Assembly (NCBI RefSeq): GCF_014196765.1
Contig: NZ_JACIEE010000001.1
Coordinates: 372,001-436,000, forward strand
Direction of reading: 5' to 3'
Length of the DNA stretch: 64,000 bases
Source of the DNA: Mycoplana azooxidifex
Lineage (GTDB): Bacteria; Pseudomonadota; Alphaproteobacteria; Rhizobiales; Rhizobiaceae
A program made the position numbers and the translations under genes. The notes beneath the pieces were generated by a model that made no database searches, had not been told where the DNA came from, and was given only the letters and a program-made list of their open reading frames with translations. Below are positions 45,239 to 54,300 of this stretch, in pieces (the first letter of the stretch is position 1; every line of letters starts with the position of its first letter).

Positions 45239-45802
45239 TCAGTGCTTCATCGCGGGATTGGAGAGTTCGGGCGTCGCATGGGCGACATGCCCCGCCTCGT
45301 CCTCGCTCTCCTGGACCAGTCCGCCGGACTGGACGTCCAGCCGCCCGGTGAGGATCGCAAACATGTCCCAGAGCACGATCAGCGCGGCCGGGATGCCGAA
45401 CGCGAGGCCCGCACCGTAGAAGAGGCCCATGGAGATGCCGGTAGCGGGCGCGGAGACGTGCCAGTTGATCAGCGTCTGCGTCCAGCTGCCGCTGATCATC
45501 AGCCATGTGGCCCACAGCACCAGCGCCTGCCCGGTGAGCGCCGCAAGCCGTGCGCCCGCCGGCGGCAGCCGGGCAAGCAGCGCATCCATGCCGAGATGGG
45601 CATGCTCGCGCATCGCGACGACGGCGCCCAGGAAGGTCAACCACACGAAGCACATGCGCGAGAGTTCTTCGGAGAAGGTGATGCCGGTGTTGAAGGCGTA
45701 GCGCAGCACGACATTGCCGAAGACGAGGATGACCATCGTCAGCAGCAGAAGCGCGATCGCCGCCTTCAACAGGAAAAAGCAGAAATCGATTATCTTGGTC
45801 AT
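45239..45802 (-). CDS. TRAP transporter small permease (DctQ family)
   Basis: A 187-residue protein with four helices, the partner of DctM. Family landmarks: the first helix AAIALLLLTMVILVFGNVVL, then RYAFNTGITFSEELSRMCFV and MREHAHLGMDALLARLPP. The start at 45802 is preceded by GGGAGGGGCT; a longer frame to 45886 has no such signal. It is first gene of the TRAP operon and divergent from the TetR regulator. Confidence 0.92.
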   Translation of the reverse strand: MTKIIDFCFFLLKAAIALLLLTMVILVFGNVVLRYAFNTGITFSEELSRMCFVWLTFLGAVVAMREHAHLGMDALLARLPPAGARLAALTGQALVLWATWLMISGSWTQTLINWHVSAPATGISMGLFYGAGLAFGIPAALIVLWDMFAILTGRLDVQSGGLVQESEDEAGHVAHATPELSNPAMKH

Positions 45803-45918
45803 AGCCCCTCCCCAGGCGTATCGCGTTTCGTGACTGTCACGGCACTGCGGCCGGGACGATCCCGAGAATGCACCCGCGCTGGTCACTCCTCCAAGCTTTC
45901 ATGCGCTTCGTCAAAAAT

Positions 45919-45937
45919 GTACGAACTAGTTAGGAAG
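45919..45937. promoter_or_regulatory. candidate TetR operator in TRAP/TetR gap
   Basis: GTACGAACTAGTTAGGA, with core palindrome AACTAGTT, lies in the divergent gap about 120 bp before the DctQ start. Its place suits autoregulation and repression of the TRAP operon by the divergent TetR protein. Confidence 0.45.
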
Positions 45938-46069
45938 TCAAGCGGCAAGTCTTGAAACGAAGCGCGTCGCCCAATAGAAATTGGGGAAGGATCGGGAGGA
46001 GAGTCTCGTCCGGCGGAATGGAAGGGCGAAAATGCCTTCCCGAACGACACTTTGGGAGACGAAGACGAA

Positions 46070-46717
46070 ATGGCTCCGCGATCCGAGAACGGCAGGAAGA
46101 ACGATCCGCAACGCACGCGCGAGGACATCCTGATCGTCGCCACCGAGGAGTTCGCGACCCATGGGCTGGCGGGAGCGCGGGTCGACGCCATCGCCGAGCG
46201 CACCCGCACCTCCAAGCGCATGATCTACTATTATTTCGGCAGCAAGGAGGGCCTGTACCTTTCCGTGCTCGAGCGCTCCTACCGCAAGATCCGCACGCTC
46301 GAGGCAGATCTGCGGCTGTCGAATCTCGAGCCGGAGGAAGCGCTCAGGACGCTGATCTCCACCACTTTCGAGCACGACGAGGCGAACCCGGACTTCGTCC
46401 GGCTCGTCAGCATCGAAAACATCCACCACGCAGCCCACATGCTGCGGTCCGAGGCGATCCGCGACCTCAACGTCTCCGTCATCGAGACGATCGCCGGGAT
46501 CCTCGAACGCGGCCATGCCAGCGGCGCCTTTCGCCGCAAGGCCGATCCGATCGACGTGCACATGCTGATCAGCGCCTTCTGCTTCTTCCGCGTTTCCAAC
46601 CGCTACACGTTCGGCACGATCTTCCGGCGCGACCTCTCCGACAAGGAAACGATGACGCGCCACAAGGGAATGATCGCCGACGCGGTGATCAGCTATCTGA
46701 GGGATCCGGCCGGCTGA
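46070..46717 (+). CDS. TetR-family transcriptional regulator
   Basis: A 215-residue regulator. The N-terminal helix-turn-helix is at about residues 15-65 (TREDILIVATEEFATHGLAG and TSKRMIYYYFGSKEGLYLSV), followed by a helical ligand domain ending in a conserved-looking block around FRVSNRYTFGTIFRRDLSD. It is divergent from the TRAP/AroE-like operon and likely its repressor. ATG at 46070 is used; an in-frame TTG at 46052 would add six residues. The C-terminal domain type recalls TetR proteins next to aromatic or ring-acid uptake genes, but the ligand is unknown. Confidence 0.9.
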   Translation: MAPRSENGRKNDPQRTREDILIVATEEFATHGLAGARVDAIAERTRTSKRMIYYYFGSKEGLYLSVLERSYRKIRTLEADLRLSNLEPEEALRTLISTTFEHDEANPDFVRLVSIENIHHAAHMLRSEAIRDLNVSVIETIAGILERGHASGAFRRKADPIDVHMLISAFCFFRVSNRYTFGTIFRRDLSDKETMTRHKGMIADAVISYLRDPAG

Positions 46718-46737
46718 TCGCCGGGACCCCGCCTTTT

Positions 46738-47736
46738 CTACTCGCTCTGCCTGAAATTGCGGATCCGGTCGAACAGGACGGCCAGGATCGTCGCCCCGCC
46801 GATGAAGGTTCCCTGCCAGAAGGCGTTGATGCCGAGAAGGCCGAGGCTGTTGCGGATAATCTCGATCAGCGCCGCCCCGACCAGCGCGCCGAGCGCCGTT
46901 CCCACCCCGCCGGCGAGGTTGGCACCGCCGATGACCGCCGCGGCGATCACCTGCAGTTCCATCCCCGCGCCGATATTGGTGGTGACCGCGCCGAGCCAGC
47001 CGGTCTGGATGATGCCGGCGATCCCCGCCGACAGCGCCGAGATCATGTAGACCACGACCTTGATCCGCTTGACCGGCACGCCGGTCAGCGTGGCGGCGTG
47101 CTCGTTGCCGCCGATGGCGAAGAGGTAGCGCCCGAAGCGCGTCCAGCGCAGCACGAAGCCGGTCAGGAGCGCGAGCACGATCATGTAGAGCACCGGGTTG
47201 GCGATGCCGAACAGCCACGCGCCGCCGCCAAGCGCGAGCAGCTTGTCATGGTCGGGTCCGAACTGGAACACGACCGTATTGTTCGACGCGACCATCGCCA
47301 GGCTGCGCGCCACCGAGAGCATCCCGAGCGTGACGACGAAGGGCGGAAAGCCGAGATAGGCGATCAGTGCGCCGTTGAAGGCCCCGATCGCGAGCGCTGT
47401 TGCAATCGACGCCGCTATGCCGACCTCGATGCTGTAGCCCGCATTCATCACCACGGCCAGGATCATGCTGCACAGGCACAGCACCGAGCCGACCGAGAGG
47501 TCGATGCCCCCGGTGATGATCACCAGCGTCATGCCGAGCGCGATGATGGCGACGAAGGTGACGTTGCGGGTGATGTTGTAGAGGTTCTTCGACGTGGCGA
47601 ACGCATCGGTCGCAAACGACAGGAAGATGCAGGCGAGGATGACGGCGACCAGCACCCAGAAGGTCTGGTGCCCGAGGATGGACGCCCATACCGTCTTCTG
47701 CTTCTGCTCGATGGTCTGGTCTAGGGTAACAGCCAT
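46738..47736 (-). CDS. sugar ABC transporter permease (RbsC/FrcC-like)
   Basis: Inner-membrane permease of 332 residues with eight to ten helices, BPD_transp_2 family of sugar importers. Landmarks: GMTLVIITGGIDLSVGSVLC, GAFNGALIAYLGFPPFVVTL, GNEHAATLTGVPVKRIKVVV and GGVGTALGALVGAALIEIIR. It lies 49 bp after the ATPase gene and is translated from a GAGG site 6 nt before the ATG. Together with the ATPase and the binding protein coded on the other strand it should import a pentose, hexose or polyol; the exact sugar cannot be read. Confidence 0.93.
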   Translation of the reverse strand: MAVTLDQTIEQKQKTVWASILGHQTFWVLVAVILACIFLSFATDAFATSKNLYNITRNVTFVAIIALGMTLVIITGGIDLSVGSVLCLCSMILAVVMNAGYSIEVGIAASIATALAIGAFNGALIAYLGFPPFVVTLGMLSVARSLAMVASNNTVVFQFGPDHDKLLALGGGAWLFGIANPVLYMIVLALLTGFVLRWTRFGRYLFAIGGNEHAATLTGVPVKRIKVVVYMISALSAGIAGIIQTGWLGAVTTNIGAGMELQVIAAAVIGGANLAGGVGTALGALVGAALIEIIRNSLGLLGINAFWQGTFIGGATILAVLFDRIRNFRQSE

Positions 47737-47785
47737 CCGCGACCTCGTTTCCTTGCACTGGTTCCTGCTCCGGGCAAGCGGTTCA

Positions 47786-48526
<741 letters not shown>

Positions 48527-48639
48527 CAGCGGACTTCCTCCCGGAAACTGTGGTTCGCCGGCCGGCCGGGCTACGCGTCCGGACTTGCCTGGCGATCTCG
48601 CTTCCTGCGTTCCTCCCCGGAAGCGATCGGCATATTTAC

Positions 48640-48651
48640 GCAAACGCTTGC
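48640..48651. promoter_or_regulatory. LacI-family operator candidate
   Basis: GCAAACGCTTGC fits the AA-N-CG-N-TT core of LacI/GalR operators with GC/TTGC arms. It lies between the divergent sugar ATPase and SDR remnant. No LacI-type gene is in the window. Confidence 0.45.
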
Positions 48652-48776
48652 AAAACCGTCAATGACGTACGTCGCGCAACAGCGTCGCGCGCGGCAATTA
48701 TTAAATTATTATAAGTATGACAAATACGTGTTGACGCCCGGAGCCAGCGGATATTAGCTGTAGCTGGAGGGAGAGC

Positions 48777-49053
48777 ATGCTGATCCTTGTGACTGGACCC
48801 ACGGGCAAGGTCGGGCAGCATTTCATCGCGGACCTGCTCGACGCGCCGCGTTTTGCCGAAGCGCGTATCCGCGCGCTCTGCCATAGCCAGCAGCGACCAC
48901 TCCAACTGGATGGACAACAGCAAGGCGAAGGCCCTGCTGGACTGGCTGCTACTGGACTGGCGCCCGCGATACGACCTCGAAATGCTCATTGACTCGGCCT
49001 GGCGATACGAGCGCTCGAAGACCGACCCTCGCATCCTCTGGTACCCGGGTTGA
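48777..49053 (+). pseudogene. internally deleted and frameshifted SDR/epimerase gene
   Basis: An intact ribosome site (GGAGG) and ATG lead into about 37 residues of an NAD-binding SDR (LILVTGPTGKVGQHFIADLL). The frame then runs into unrelated residues to a stop at 48992. In the +1 frame, from about 48890, the C-terminal end of the same kind of protein appears (MDNSKAKALLDW, then RPRYDLEMLIDSAWRYER to DPRILWYPG, stop 49053). About 200 residues of the middle are missing. A near-duplicate LLDWLLLDW marks a short tandem duplication. An intact SDR of a related type lies at 50246, downstream of the binding protein. Confidence 0.75.
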
Positions 49054-49102
49054 TCGCCTGGCGGGCACGTCAGACCCGCCTAGTTCAACGGGAGGAAAAC
49101 AG

Positions 49103-50095
49103 ATGAGGAAAGCATTGTTGCTTGCAGTCGCGGCGCTGGCCCTTGCGGCCAGTCAGGCCGGGGCACAGGAAAAGAAGCAGTTGGTGATCGTGGTGAAGGG
49201 GCTCGACAACCCGTTCTTCGAGGCGATCAACCAGGGTTGCCAGAAGTGGAACAGCGAAAACGCCAGCTCCGAATACGAGTGCTTCTACACTGGTCCGGCC
49301 TCGACTTCGGACGAGGCAGGCGAAGCGCAGATCGTCCAGGACATGCTCGGCAAGGCGAGCACCGTCGCCATCGCGATCTCGCCGTCGAACGCGAAGCTGA
49401 TCGCCCAGACGATCAAGACCGCCAATCCGACGGTCCCCGTCATGACGCTCGACGCCGATCTCGCCGCCGAGGACTCCGCTTTGCGCAAGACCTATCTCGG
49501 CACCGACAACTACCTCATGGGCTTCCGCATCGGCGAATACATCAAGAAGGGCAAGCCGGACGGCGGCGAGATCTGCACGATCGAGGGCAATCCAGGGGCC
49601 GACAACATCCTGCGCCGGGCCCAGGGCATGCGCGACGCGCTGACCGGCCAGAAGGGACTGACGGAGCTCAAGGGCGAAGGCGGGTGGACGGAGGTCGCCG
49701 GTTGCCCGGTCTTCACCAATGACGATGGCGCCAAGGGCGTTCAGGCGATGACCGACATCCTCGCCGCCAACCCCGATCTTGACGCCTTCGGCATCATGGG
49801 CGGCTGGCCGCTGTTCGGCGCCCCGCAGCCCTACCGCGACCTGTTCAAGCCCCTGGCTGACAAGATCGCAGCCAACGAGTTCGTCATCGGCGCCGCCGAC
49901 ACGATCGGCGAGGAAGTGGCGATCGCCAAGGAAGGCCTCGTCACCGCACTGGTCGGCCAGCGGCCGTTCGAGATGGGCTACAAGGCCCCGTCGGTGATGA
50001 TCGACCTGATCGAGGGCAAGGCGGTGGAGGACCCGGTCTTCACCGGCCTCGACGAATGCACCAAGGACACCGCAGATACCTGCATCCAGAAATAG
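49103..50095 (+). CDS. sugar ABC transporter substrate-binding protein
   Basis: A 330-residue periplasmic binding protein of the ribose/galactose type. A signal peptide (KALLLAVAALALAASQAGA) is followed by KKQLVIVVKGLDNPFFEAIN, the AISPSNAKLIAQTI segment, TLDADLAAEDSALRKTYLGT and NILRRAQGMRDAL. GGGAGG lies 7 nt before the ATG at 49103. Its transport partners are coded divergently at 46738-48526, across the SDR remnant. A strong hairpin ends the gene at 50104-50129. Confidence 0.92.
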   Translation: MRKALLLAVAALALAASQAGAQEKKQLVIVVKGLDNPFFEAINQGCQKWNSENASSEYECFYTGPASTSDEAGEAQIVQDMLGKASTVAIAISPSNAKLIAQTIKTANPTVPVMTLDADLAAEDSALRKTYLGTDNYLMGFRIGEYIKKGKPDGGEICTIEGNPGADNILRRAQGMRDALTGQKGLTELKGEGGWTEVAGCPVFTNDDGAKGVQAMTDILAANPDLDAFGIMGGWPLFGAPQPYRDLFKPLADKIAANEFVIGAADTIGEEVAIAKEGLVTALVGQRPFEMGYKAPSVMIDLIEGKAVEDPVFTGLDECTKDTADTCIQK

Positions 50096-50103
50096 CGACC
50101 CTT

Positions 50104-50129
50104 CGGGGCGTCGTGCTTGCGACGCCCCG
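50104..50129 (+). terminator. strong hairpin after the binding-protein gene
   Basis: CGGGGCGTCG-TGCTTG-CGACGCCCCG has a 10-bp perfect stem starting 8 bp after the stop. Only a weak T-run (ATCTT) follows. Confidence 0.65.
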
Positions 50130-50245
50130 ATCTTCCGGCTTGCCCTCGACGCGTTTATGCTCTCCTGTGGCGGCGGGCGCGGAGGCAGTGCTGCGCGAGG
50201 AGACGTCCGGTTCCGGCAACCGGCGCATGAAGCGGGAGAGATTTG

Positions 50246-51136
50246 ATGGCAAAGCGGGTCATGTTTACCGGGGGAAGCGGCAAGGCGGGACGGCATGTCG
50301 TCCGCTACCTCGTCGACCAGGGCTACCAGGTCCTCAACCTCGATACCCGGCCGCTCGACAACCCGAGCGTGCGCACCCTGATCACCGACATCACCGACAG
50401 CGGCCAGGTCTTCAATGCGCTGTCGAGCTACATGGGCCTGCACGAATTCGACCCCTCGCTGCGGCCGCAGCCCGTCGATGCCGTCGTTCATTTCGCAGCG
50501 ATCCCGCGCATCATGATCACGCCCGACAGCGAGCTGTTCCGCATCAACGCGCTCGGCACCTACAACGTCATCGAGGCGGCGGTGAAGCTCGGCATCCGCA
50601 AAGTCGTGATCGCCTCCAGCGAAACGACCTACGGCCTTGTCTTCGCCAACGAACCGCGCGACCCCGCCTACTTCCCCCTGGACGAGGACTACGACGTCGA
50701 CCCGATGGACAGCTACGCGCTGTCCAAGGTCGTCAACGAGAAGACGGCGCGCGCCTTCGCGCTCAGGAGCGGCATCGACATCTACGCGCTGCGGATCGGC
50801 AACGTGATCGAGCCGCACGAATACGAGCTGTTTCCGAAATGGTTCGCCGATCCCGGCTTCCGCAAGCGCATTGCCTGGAGCTATGTCGATGCGCGCGATC
50901 TCGGGCAGATCACCGCCCGCGCGATCGAGACCAACGGTCTGGGCTACCAGGTCTTCAACGCCGTCAACGACGAGACCTCCTCCGACCTGCCGACGCGCGA
51001 GCTTCTCGACCGCTTCTATCCCGGCGTGCCGCTCAAACGCGAGCTCGGCGAGTTCGAGACGCTCCTGTCCAACAAAAAGGCGAGGGACATGCTGGGCTTC
51101 CGCCCCGAGCACAGCTGGCGGAACTACGTGACCTAG
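50246..51136 (+). CDS. NAD-dependent epimerase/dehydratase-type SDR
   Basis: A 296-residue extended short-chain dehydrogenase. The Rossmann glycine motif is TGGSGKAGRHVVRYL, and the catalytic Tyr-Lys pair lies in SYALSKVVNEK, with the upstream Ser in VIASSETTYG. The family includes UDP-sugar epimerases and uronate/aldose dehydrogenases. GGGAGAG lies 5-6 nt before the ATG at 50246. It follows the binding-protein gene of the sugar importer, so it probably acts on the imported sugar; the reaction cannot be fixed from sequence. Confidence 0.88.
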   Translation: MAKRVMFTGGSGKAGRHVVRYLVDQGYQVLNLDTRPLDNPSVRTLITDITDSGQVFNALSSYMGLHEFDPSLRPQPVDAVVHFAAIPRIMITPDSELFRINALGTYNVIEAAVKLGIRKVVIASSETTYGLVFANEPRDPAYFPLDEDYDVDPMDSYALSKVVNEKTARAFALRSGIDIYALRIGNVIEPHEYELFPKWFADPGFRKRIAWSYVDARDLGQITARAIETNGLGYQVFNAVNDETSSDLPTRELLDRFYPGVPLKRELGEFETLLSNKKARDMLGFRPEHSWRNYVT

Positions 51137-51184
51137 GCAGCGCGCCGCAGCCGCCGCCAAGGCAGACGGCGACGGGCGCCTTCC

Positions 51185-51236
51185 CCGGATGCGGCGACCG
51201 CTCTGACCGACCGGATGCGGCGACCGCTCTGACCGA
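51185..51236. repeat. perfect 26-bp tandem duplication
   Basis: Two identical 26-bp units lie head to tail at 51185-51210 and 51211-51236, each starting CCGGATGCGGCGACC and ending CTCTGACCGA. They lie in the gap after the SDR gene; no role is evident. Confidence 0.9.
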
Positions 51237-51352
51237 TGGTCGATCACGCTCTCTCGCGCAACTTCAAGGAGTCGCGCGACTTCCTTCATGCGATGGACGA
51301 GGCAGGCAGCGGCGCCGGAACGACGCCCTGCCCGTCATCTTGTCAGCCGCCA

Positions 51353-51874
51353 TCAGTATGGCGAGACGCAAACCCGGCGCGGGCCGTAATAGGGCTGGAA
51401 CGTGTTGTCATATGCCCGGTAGGACCGGTAGCGTGAATAGCACCAGCTCACATGGCCGTTGCCGCCATAGTAGCGCGGGGCGTAGTAACGCGGCTGCGCG
51501 GCCAGTCCGCCAATGATCGCTCCGGCGGCAAAACCGCCGAGAGCCGCGCCGAAGTCGTCGTAGCCGCGATAGTAGCCGCCCCCGTAGTACGGACGATAGT
51601 AGCCCCCGTAGTTGGGACGATAATAGCGCCCGTAGGACGGTCGATAATAGCGGCCGTTATAGGAACCGTAGCGGCGGCCATAGCGGTATCCGCCGTTGCG
51701 CCAACCATCGCCACCGCGCCAGTGCCGACTGCCGTGCCCCCGCCACTTCTCCCTGACCTGAACGACATCGGATGCGTCTATCCGGGGACCGGAAAACGAG
51801 GGAAACGCCTGCGCCGGCAGGACGCCCGAGACGGCAGTCGCCAGCGAAAGCCCAATGATTGCGAGCATCTTCAT
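51353..51874 (-). CDS. BA14K-family exported protein
   Basis: A 173-residue protein with a signal peptide ([18 protein letters not shown], ending QAF near residue 24). A Tyr/Gly/Arg-rich repeat region (about 60-120, units like RYYRPSYG) follows, then a short hydrophobic glycine-rich helix ([20 protein letters not shown], about 110-130) and the BA14K C-terminal motif [20 protein letters not shown], ending CVSPY. In Brucella BA14K is an immunoreactive lectin-like protein; in rhizobia the role is unclear. AAGGTG 6 nt before the ATG fixes the start over earlier in-frame codons. Confidence 0.88.
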   Translation of the reverse strand: MKMLAIIGLSLATAVSGVLPAQAFPSFSGPRIDASDVVQVREKWRGHGSRHWRGGDGWRNGGYRYGRRYGSYNGRYYRPSYGRYYRPNYGGYYRPYYGGGYYRGYDDFGAALGGFAAGAIIGGLAAQPRYYAPRYYGGNGHVSWCYSRYRSYRAYDNTFQPYYGPRRVCVSPY

Positions 51875-52129
51875 GTGCGTCACCTTGCCTTTCGAAAAGG
51901 CAAACGCATCATACGGCAAATTGTGCCGCCGCAGCATGGGGGTAACGACATTGTGAAGGCCGGGCATATGGCCAACGCACGGGCAGCGGGCGCGCTTTCA
52001 CGCGCAAAATTCAAACTCACACTACCCGTAGTCGCCGTCGCCTAGACCGAATGCCCGTCCCGGTGTAACTCTGACGCGTGCGAGGCAACGCCGGTTGCGT
52101 GATGCCGGCCATCGGGAGACGACCGACGG

Positions 52130-53335
52130 ATGACGACGATCCAGATACCGGGCTTCGTGACCTTTACCATCGCCATCGTCGTGTTCTTCATAGGCTCCGG
52201 CCTCAACAGGACCCTGGCCCCGCTCAAGCGCTGGAATATACCCGAGGCCGTGACCGGCGGCCTGGTGGCAGCACTGCTCACGCTTTCCGCTTATCGCTTC
52301 TTCGACGCCGAGATCGTCTTCGATCTCGCTGCCCGCGACATGCTGCTCCTCTATTTCTTCACCGGCATCGGCCTGAACGCCCGCTTCAGCGACCTCAGGG
52401 CGGGCGGCAAACCGCTCGTCATCCTGCTGGTGCTGACCCTGACCTACCTTCTCCTGCAGAACCTGATCGCGGTCGCAAGCGCAGCGGCGCTGGACCTGCC
52501 GGAGGGCATTGCCGCCCTGCTCGGCTCGGTCTCGCTGATCGGCGGCCACGGCACCACGATCGCCTGGGCTCCCCTCATCGCCAACCGCTTCGGCCTCGGC
52601 AACGCCCTGGAGATCGGCATCGCCTCGGCGACGCTCGGCCTCGTCATCGCCAGCCTCGTCGGCGGCCCGGTCGCCCGCGTGCTGATCAACCGCCATCATC
52701 TCAGCGGCCAGCCGGCCGAGCCCCCGAGCATCGGCCTGCCCGACAAGTCGGCGACGCAGCGCGAAAGCAGCATCAACCACGTCAACCTGCTGCGGACGGT
52801 GCTGATCCTCAACGTGGCGATCCTGATCGGCTTCGCGCTCGACGAAATCGTCGCGGAGACGGGCATCAAGCTGCCGCTCTTCGTCGTCTGCCTGCTGGTC
52901 GCCATCGTCATGACCAACACCATCCCCCGCGTCTTCCCGCATATGTTCTGGCCGTCGCGCTCGCGCTCGCTTGCGCTCGTCTCGGACCTGTCGCTGAACA
53001 TCTTCCTGGCCATGTCGCTGATGAGCATGCAACTGTGGACGCTGGGCGGCCTCGGGCCGGCGCTCGTCATCGTCCTCGGCGTCCAGACGATCGTAGCCGT
53101 GCTGTACATGATCTTCATCGTGTTTCCGGCCATGGGCCGCGACTACCAGGCTGCTGTCATCTCGGCCGGCTTCAGCGGGATCAGCCTCGGCGCCACCCCG
53201 ACGGCGATCGCCAACATGACCGCCGTCACCAAGGCCCATGGGCCAGCGCCGACCGCCTTCATCATCCTGCCGCTCGTCTCCGCCTTCTTCATCGACATCG
53301 CCAACGCGCTGGTCATCGGCTTCATGGTCCGATAA
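52130..53335 (+). CDS. gltS: sodium/glutamate symporter
   Basis: Inner-membrane Na+-coupled glutamate carrier of 401 residues, ESS family, with about ten helices in two inverted halves. Landmarks: FFTGIGLNARFSDLRAGG, the pore-loop motif SLIGGHGTTIAWAP in the first half and ISAGFSGISLGATPTAIANM in the second. The hydrophilic middle loop lies at about residues 195-225. It appears as a single-gene unit; the ribosome site is weak and no operator stands out. Confidence 0.94.
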   Translation: MTTIQIPGFVTFTIAIVVFFIGSGLNRTLAPLKRWNIPEAVTGGLVAALLTLSAYRFFDAEIVFDLAARDMLLLYFFTGIGLNARFSDLRAGGKPLVILLVLTLTYLLLQNLIAVASAAALDLPEGIAALLGSVSLIGGHGTTIAWAPLIANRFGLGNALEIGIASATLGLVIASLVGGPVARVLINRHHLSGQPAEPPSIGLPDKSATQRESSINHVNLLRTVLILNVAILIGFALDEIVAETGIKLPLFVVCLLVAIVMTNTIPRVFPHMFWPSRSRSLALVSDLSLNIFLAMSLMSMQLWTLGGLGPALVIVLGVQTIVAVLYMIFIVFPAMGRDYQAAVISAGFSGISLGATPTAIANMTAVTKAHGPAPTAFIILPLVSAFFIDIANALVIGFMVR

Positions 53336-53465
53336 GCGAAGCGCCCCGGCCGCCGGATCCACGCGTCGCAGAACTGCAGCCAAGCGCATGCCTTGGTTAG
53401 TGGCGCCGCCGAACGTGAAGGCGCACACTGCCGCCATTCTGATGTCGTCAACAGGACGGAGCGAG

Positions 53466-53723
53466 ATGGCAAGCATGCACTACGACGCCGCCGGGTACCC
53501 CATGTTTCCGGGCGGTCGCGAGTTTGAGACGCAGTTCGGTCCAGACGACCTGAACCGGCTCCAGGAACTCTTCGACGACTGCCGTGATGAGTGCCACTTG
53601 GCGATCGACTGCGAAAGGGCCCGCATCCTCGGGCGCGCGCTCGTTCGCCTCTACGCCCAGGGACAGCATGATCCCAACCTGATCAGGGCATTGCTGATAC
53701 CGTCGTTCAAGGAGCGCTCCTAG
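53466..53723 (+). CDS. small hypothetical protein
   Basis: An 85-residue soluble protein starting MASMHYDAAGYPMFP. It has a mostly helical remainder (DDLNRLQELFDDCRDECHLA and ERARILGRALVRLYAQGQHD). No signal peptide or known motif is seen; the paired acidic and Cys residues (DDCRDEC) are notable but not a known metal site. GGAG lies 4 nt before the ATG, and the codon usage looks like that of its neighbours. Such short helical proteins are common and unassigned in rhizobia. Confidence 0.6.
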   Translation: MASMHYDAAGYPMFPGGREFETQFGPDDLNRLQELFDDCRDECHLAIDCERARILGRALVRLYAQGQHDPNLIRALLIPSFKERS

Positions 53724-53832
53724 CCAGGGCAGGTGAGCCTCCGGGGGAACAACCCGCCTCGCCTTCTCGTTTCTGCAATCTGGGCGTTCTACTATCTGGC
53801 CCATCGCAATCTGCAAATCTGGAGGGATCGTC

Positions 53833-54114
53833 ATGCAAGACCATGAACAGAAAATCCGCGAACGCGCCTATGAGATCTGGGACCGCGAAGGCCGTCCGCT
53901 GGGTCGCGAGCTCGAGCACTGGGCCCAGGCCGAACGCGAACTGGCCGCCCGCGAAATTGACCAGGGCGAAGGTGAGATCGAAGGCGACGACGTGCCGAAT
54001 CTCCAGGCTCTGCGCGAGGCCGCCCGGCAACACACCGACGCCTACATCGTCAAGACGGACCTGGAAGACGCCGACCAGCGCGAAGCCGCCCCCGGAACGC
54101 GCGAGCAACCGTAG
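53833..54114 (+). CDS. DUF2934 domain small protein
   Basis: A 93-residue soluble, acidic protein. The N-terminal half IRERAYEIWDREGRPLGREL followed by EHWAQAERE is the DUF2934 motif, found in many alphaproteobacterial stress-linked small proteins and without assigned function. The rest is charged and probably helical. GGAGG lies 7 nt before the ATG. It lies 109 bp after the previous small gene on the same strand. Confidence 0.8.
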   Translation: MQDHEQKIRERAYEIWDREGRPLGRELEHWAQAERELAAREIDQGEGEIEGDDVPNLQALREAARQHTDAYIVKTDLEDADQREAAPGTREQP

Positions 54115-54258
54115 CGCAAAAGCCCTCTAGGGGAGTTCGGCAGAAGTGCCTGCAGCGCAAAGAGATACCGTGCCGATGCTTGAGGACGTCGGTGCGACCC
54201 TGCCGGTGGTGGCGGCATGGCCCGTGCCAGCGGACACGACGGATACTGCATACAACGA

Positions 54259-54294
54259 CGACCATGGCGGAAAGCCGGCTTTCCGCCATGGTCG
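54259..54294. terminator. 36-bp perfect palindrome after nanM
   Basis: CGACCATGGCGGAAAGCC is followed directly by its exact reverse complement (arms 54259-54276 and 54277-54294). It starts 6 bp past the nanM stop, so a terminator role is natural. A T-run is absent and an 18-bp loopless arm is unusual for a terminator. Confidence 0.6.
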
Positions 54295-54300
54295 CCCGGC

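Noticed and set aside
48777-48992. A 71-residue functional small protein
   Set aside because: Its second half is out-of-frame text of an SDR C-terminus, so it is better read as a truncated, frameshifted gene.
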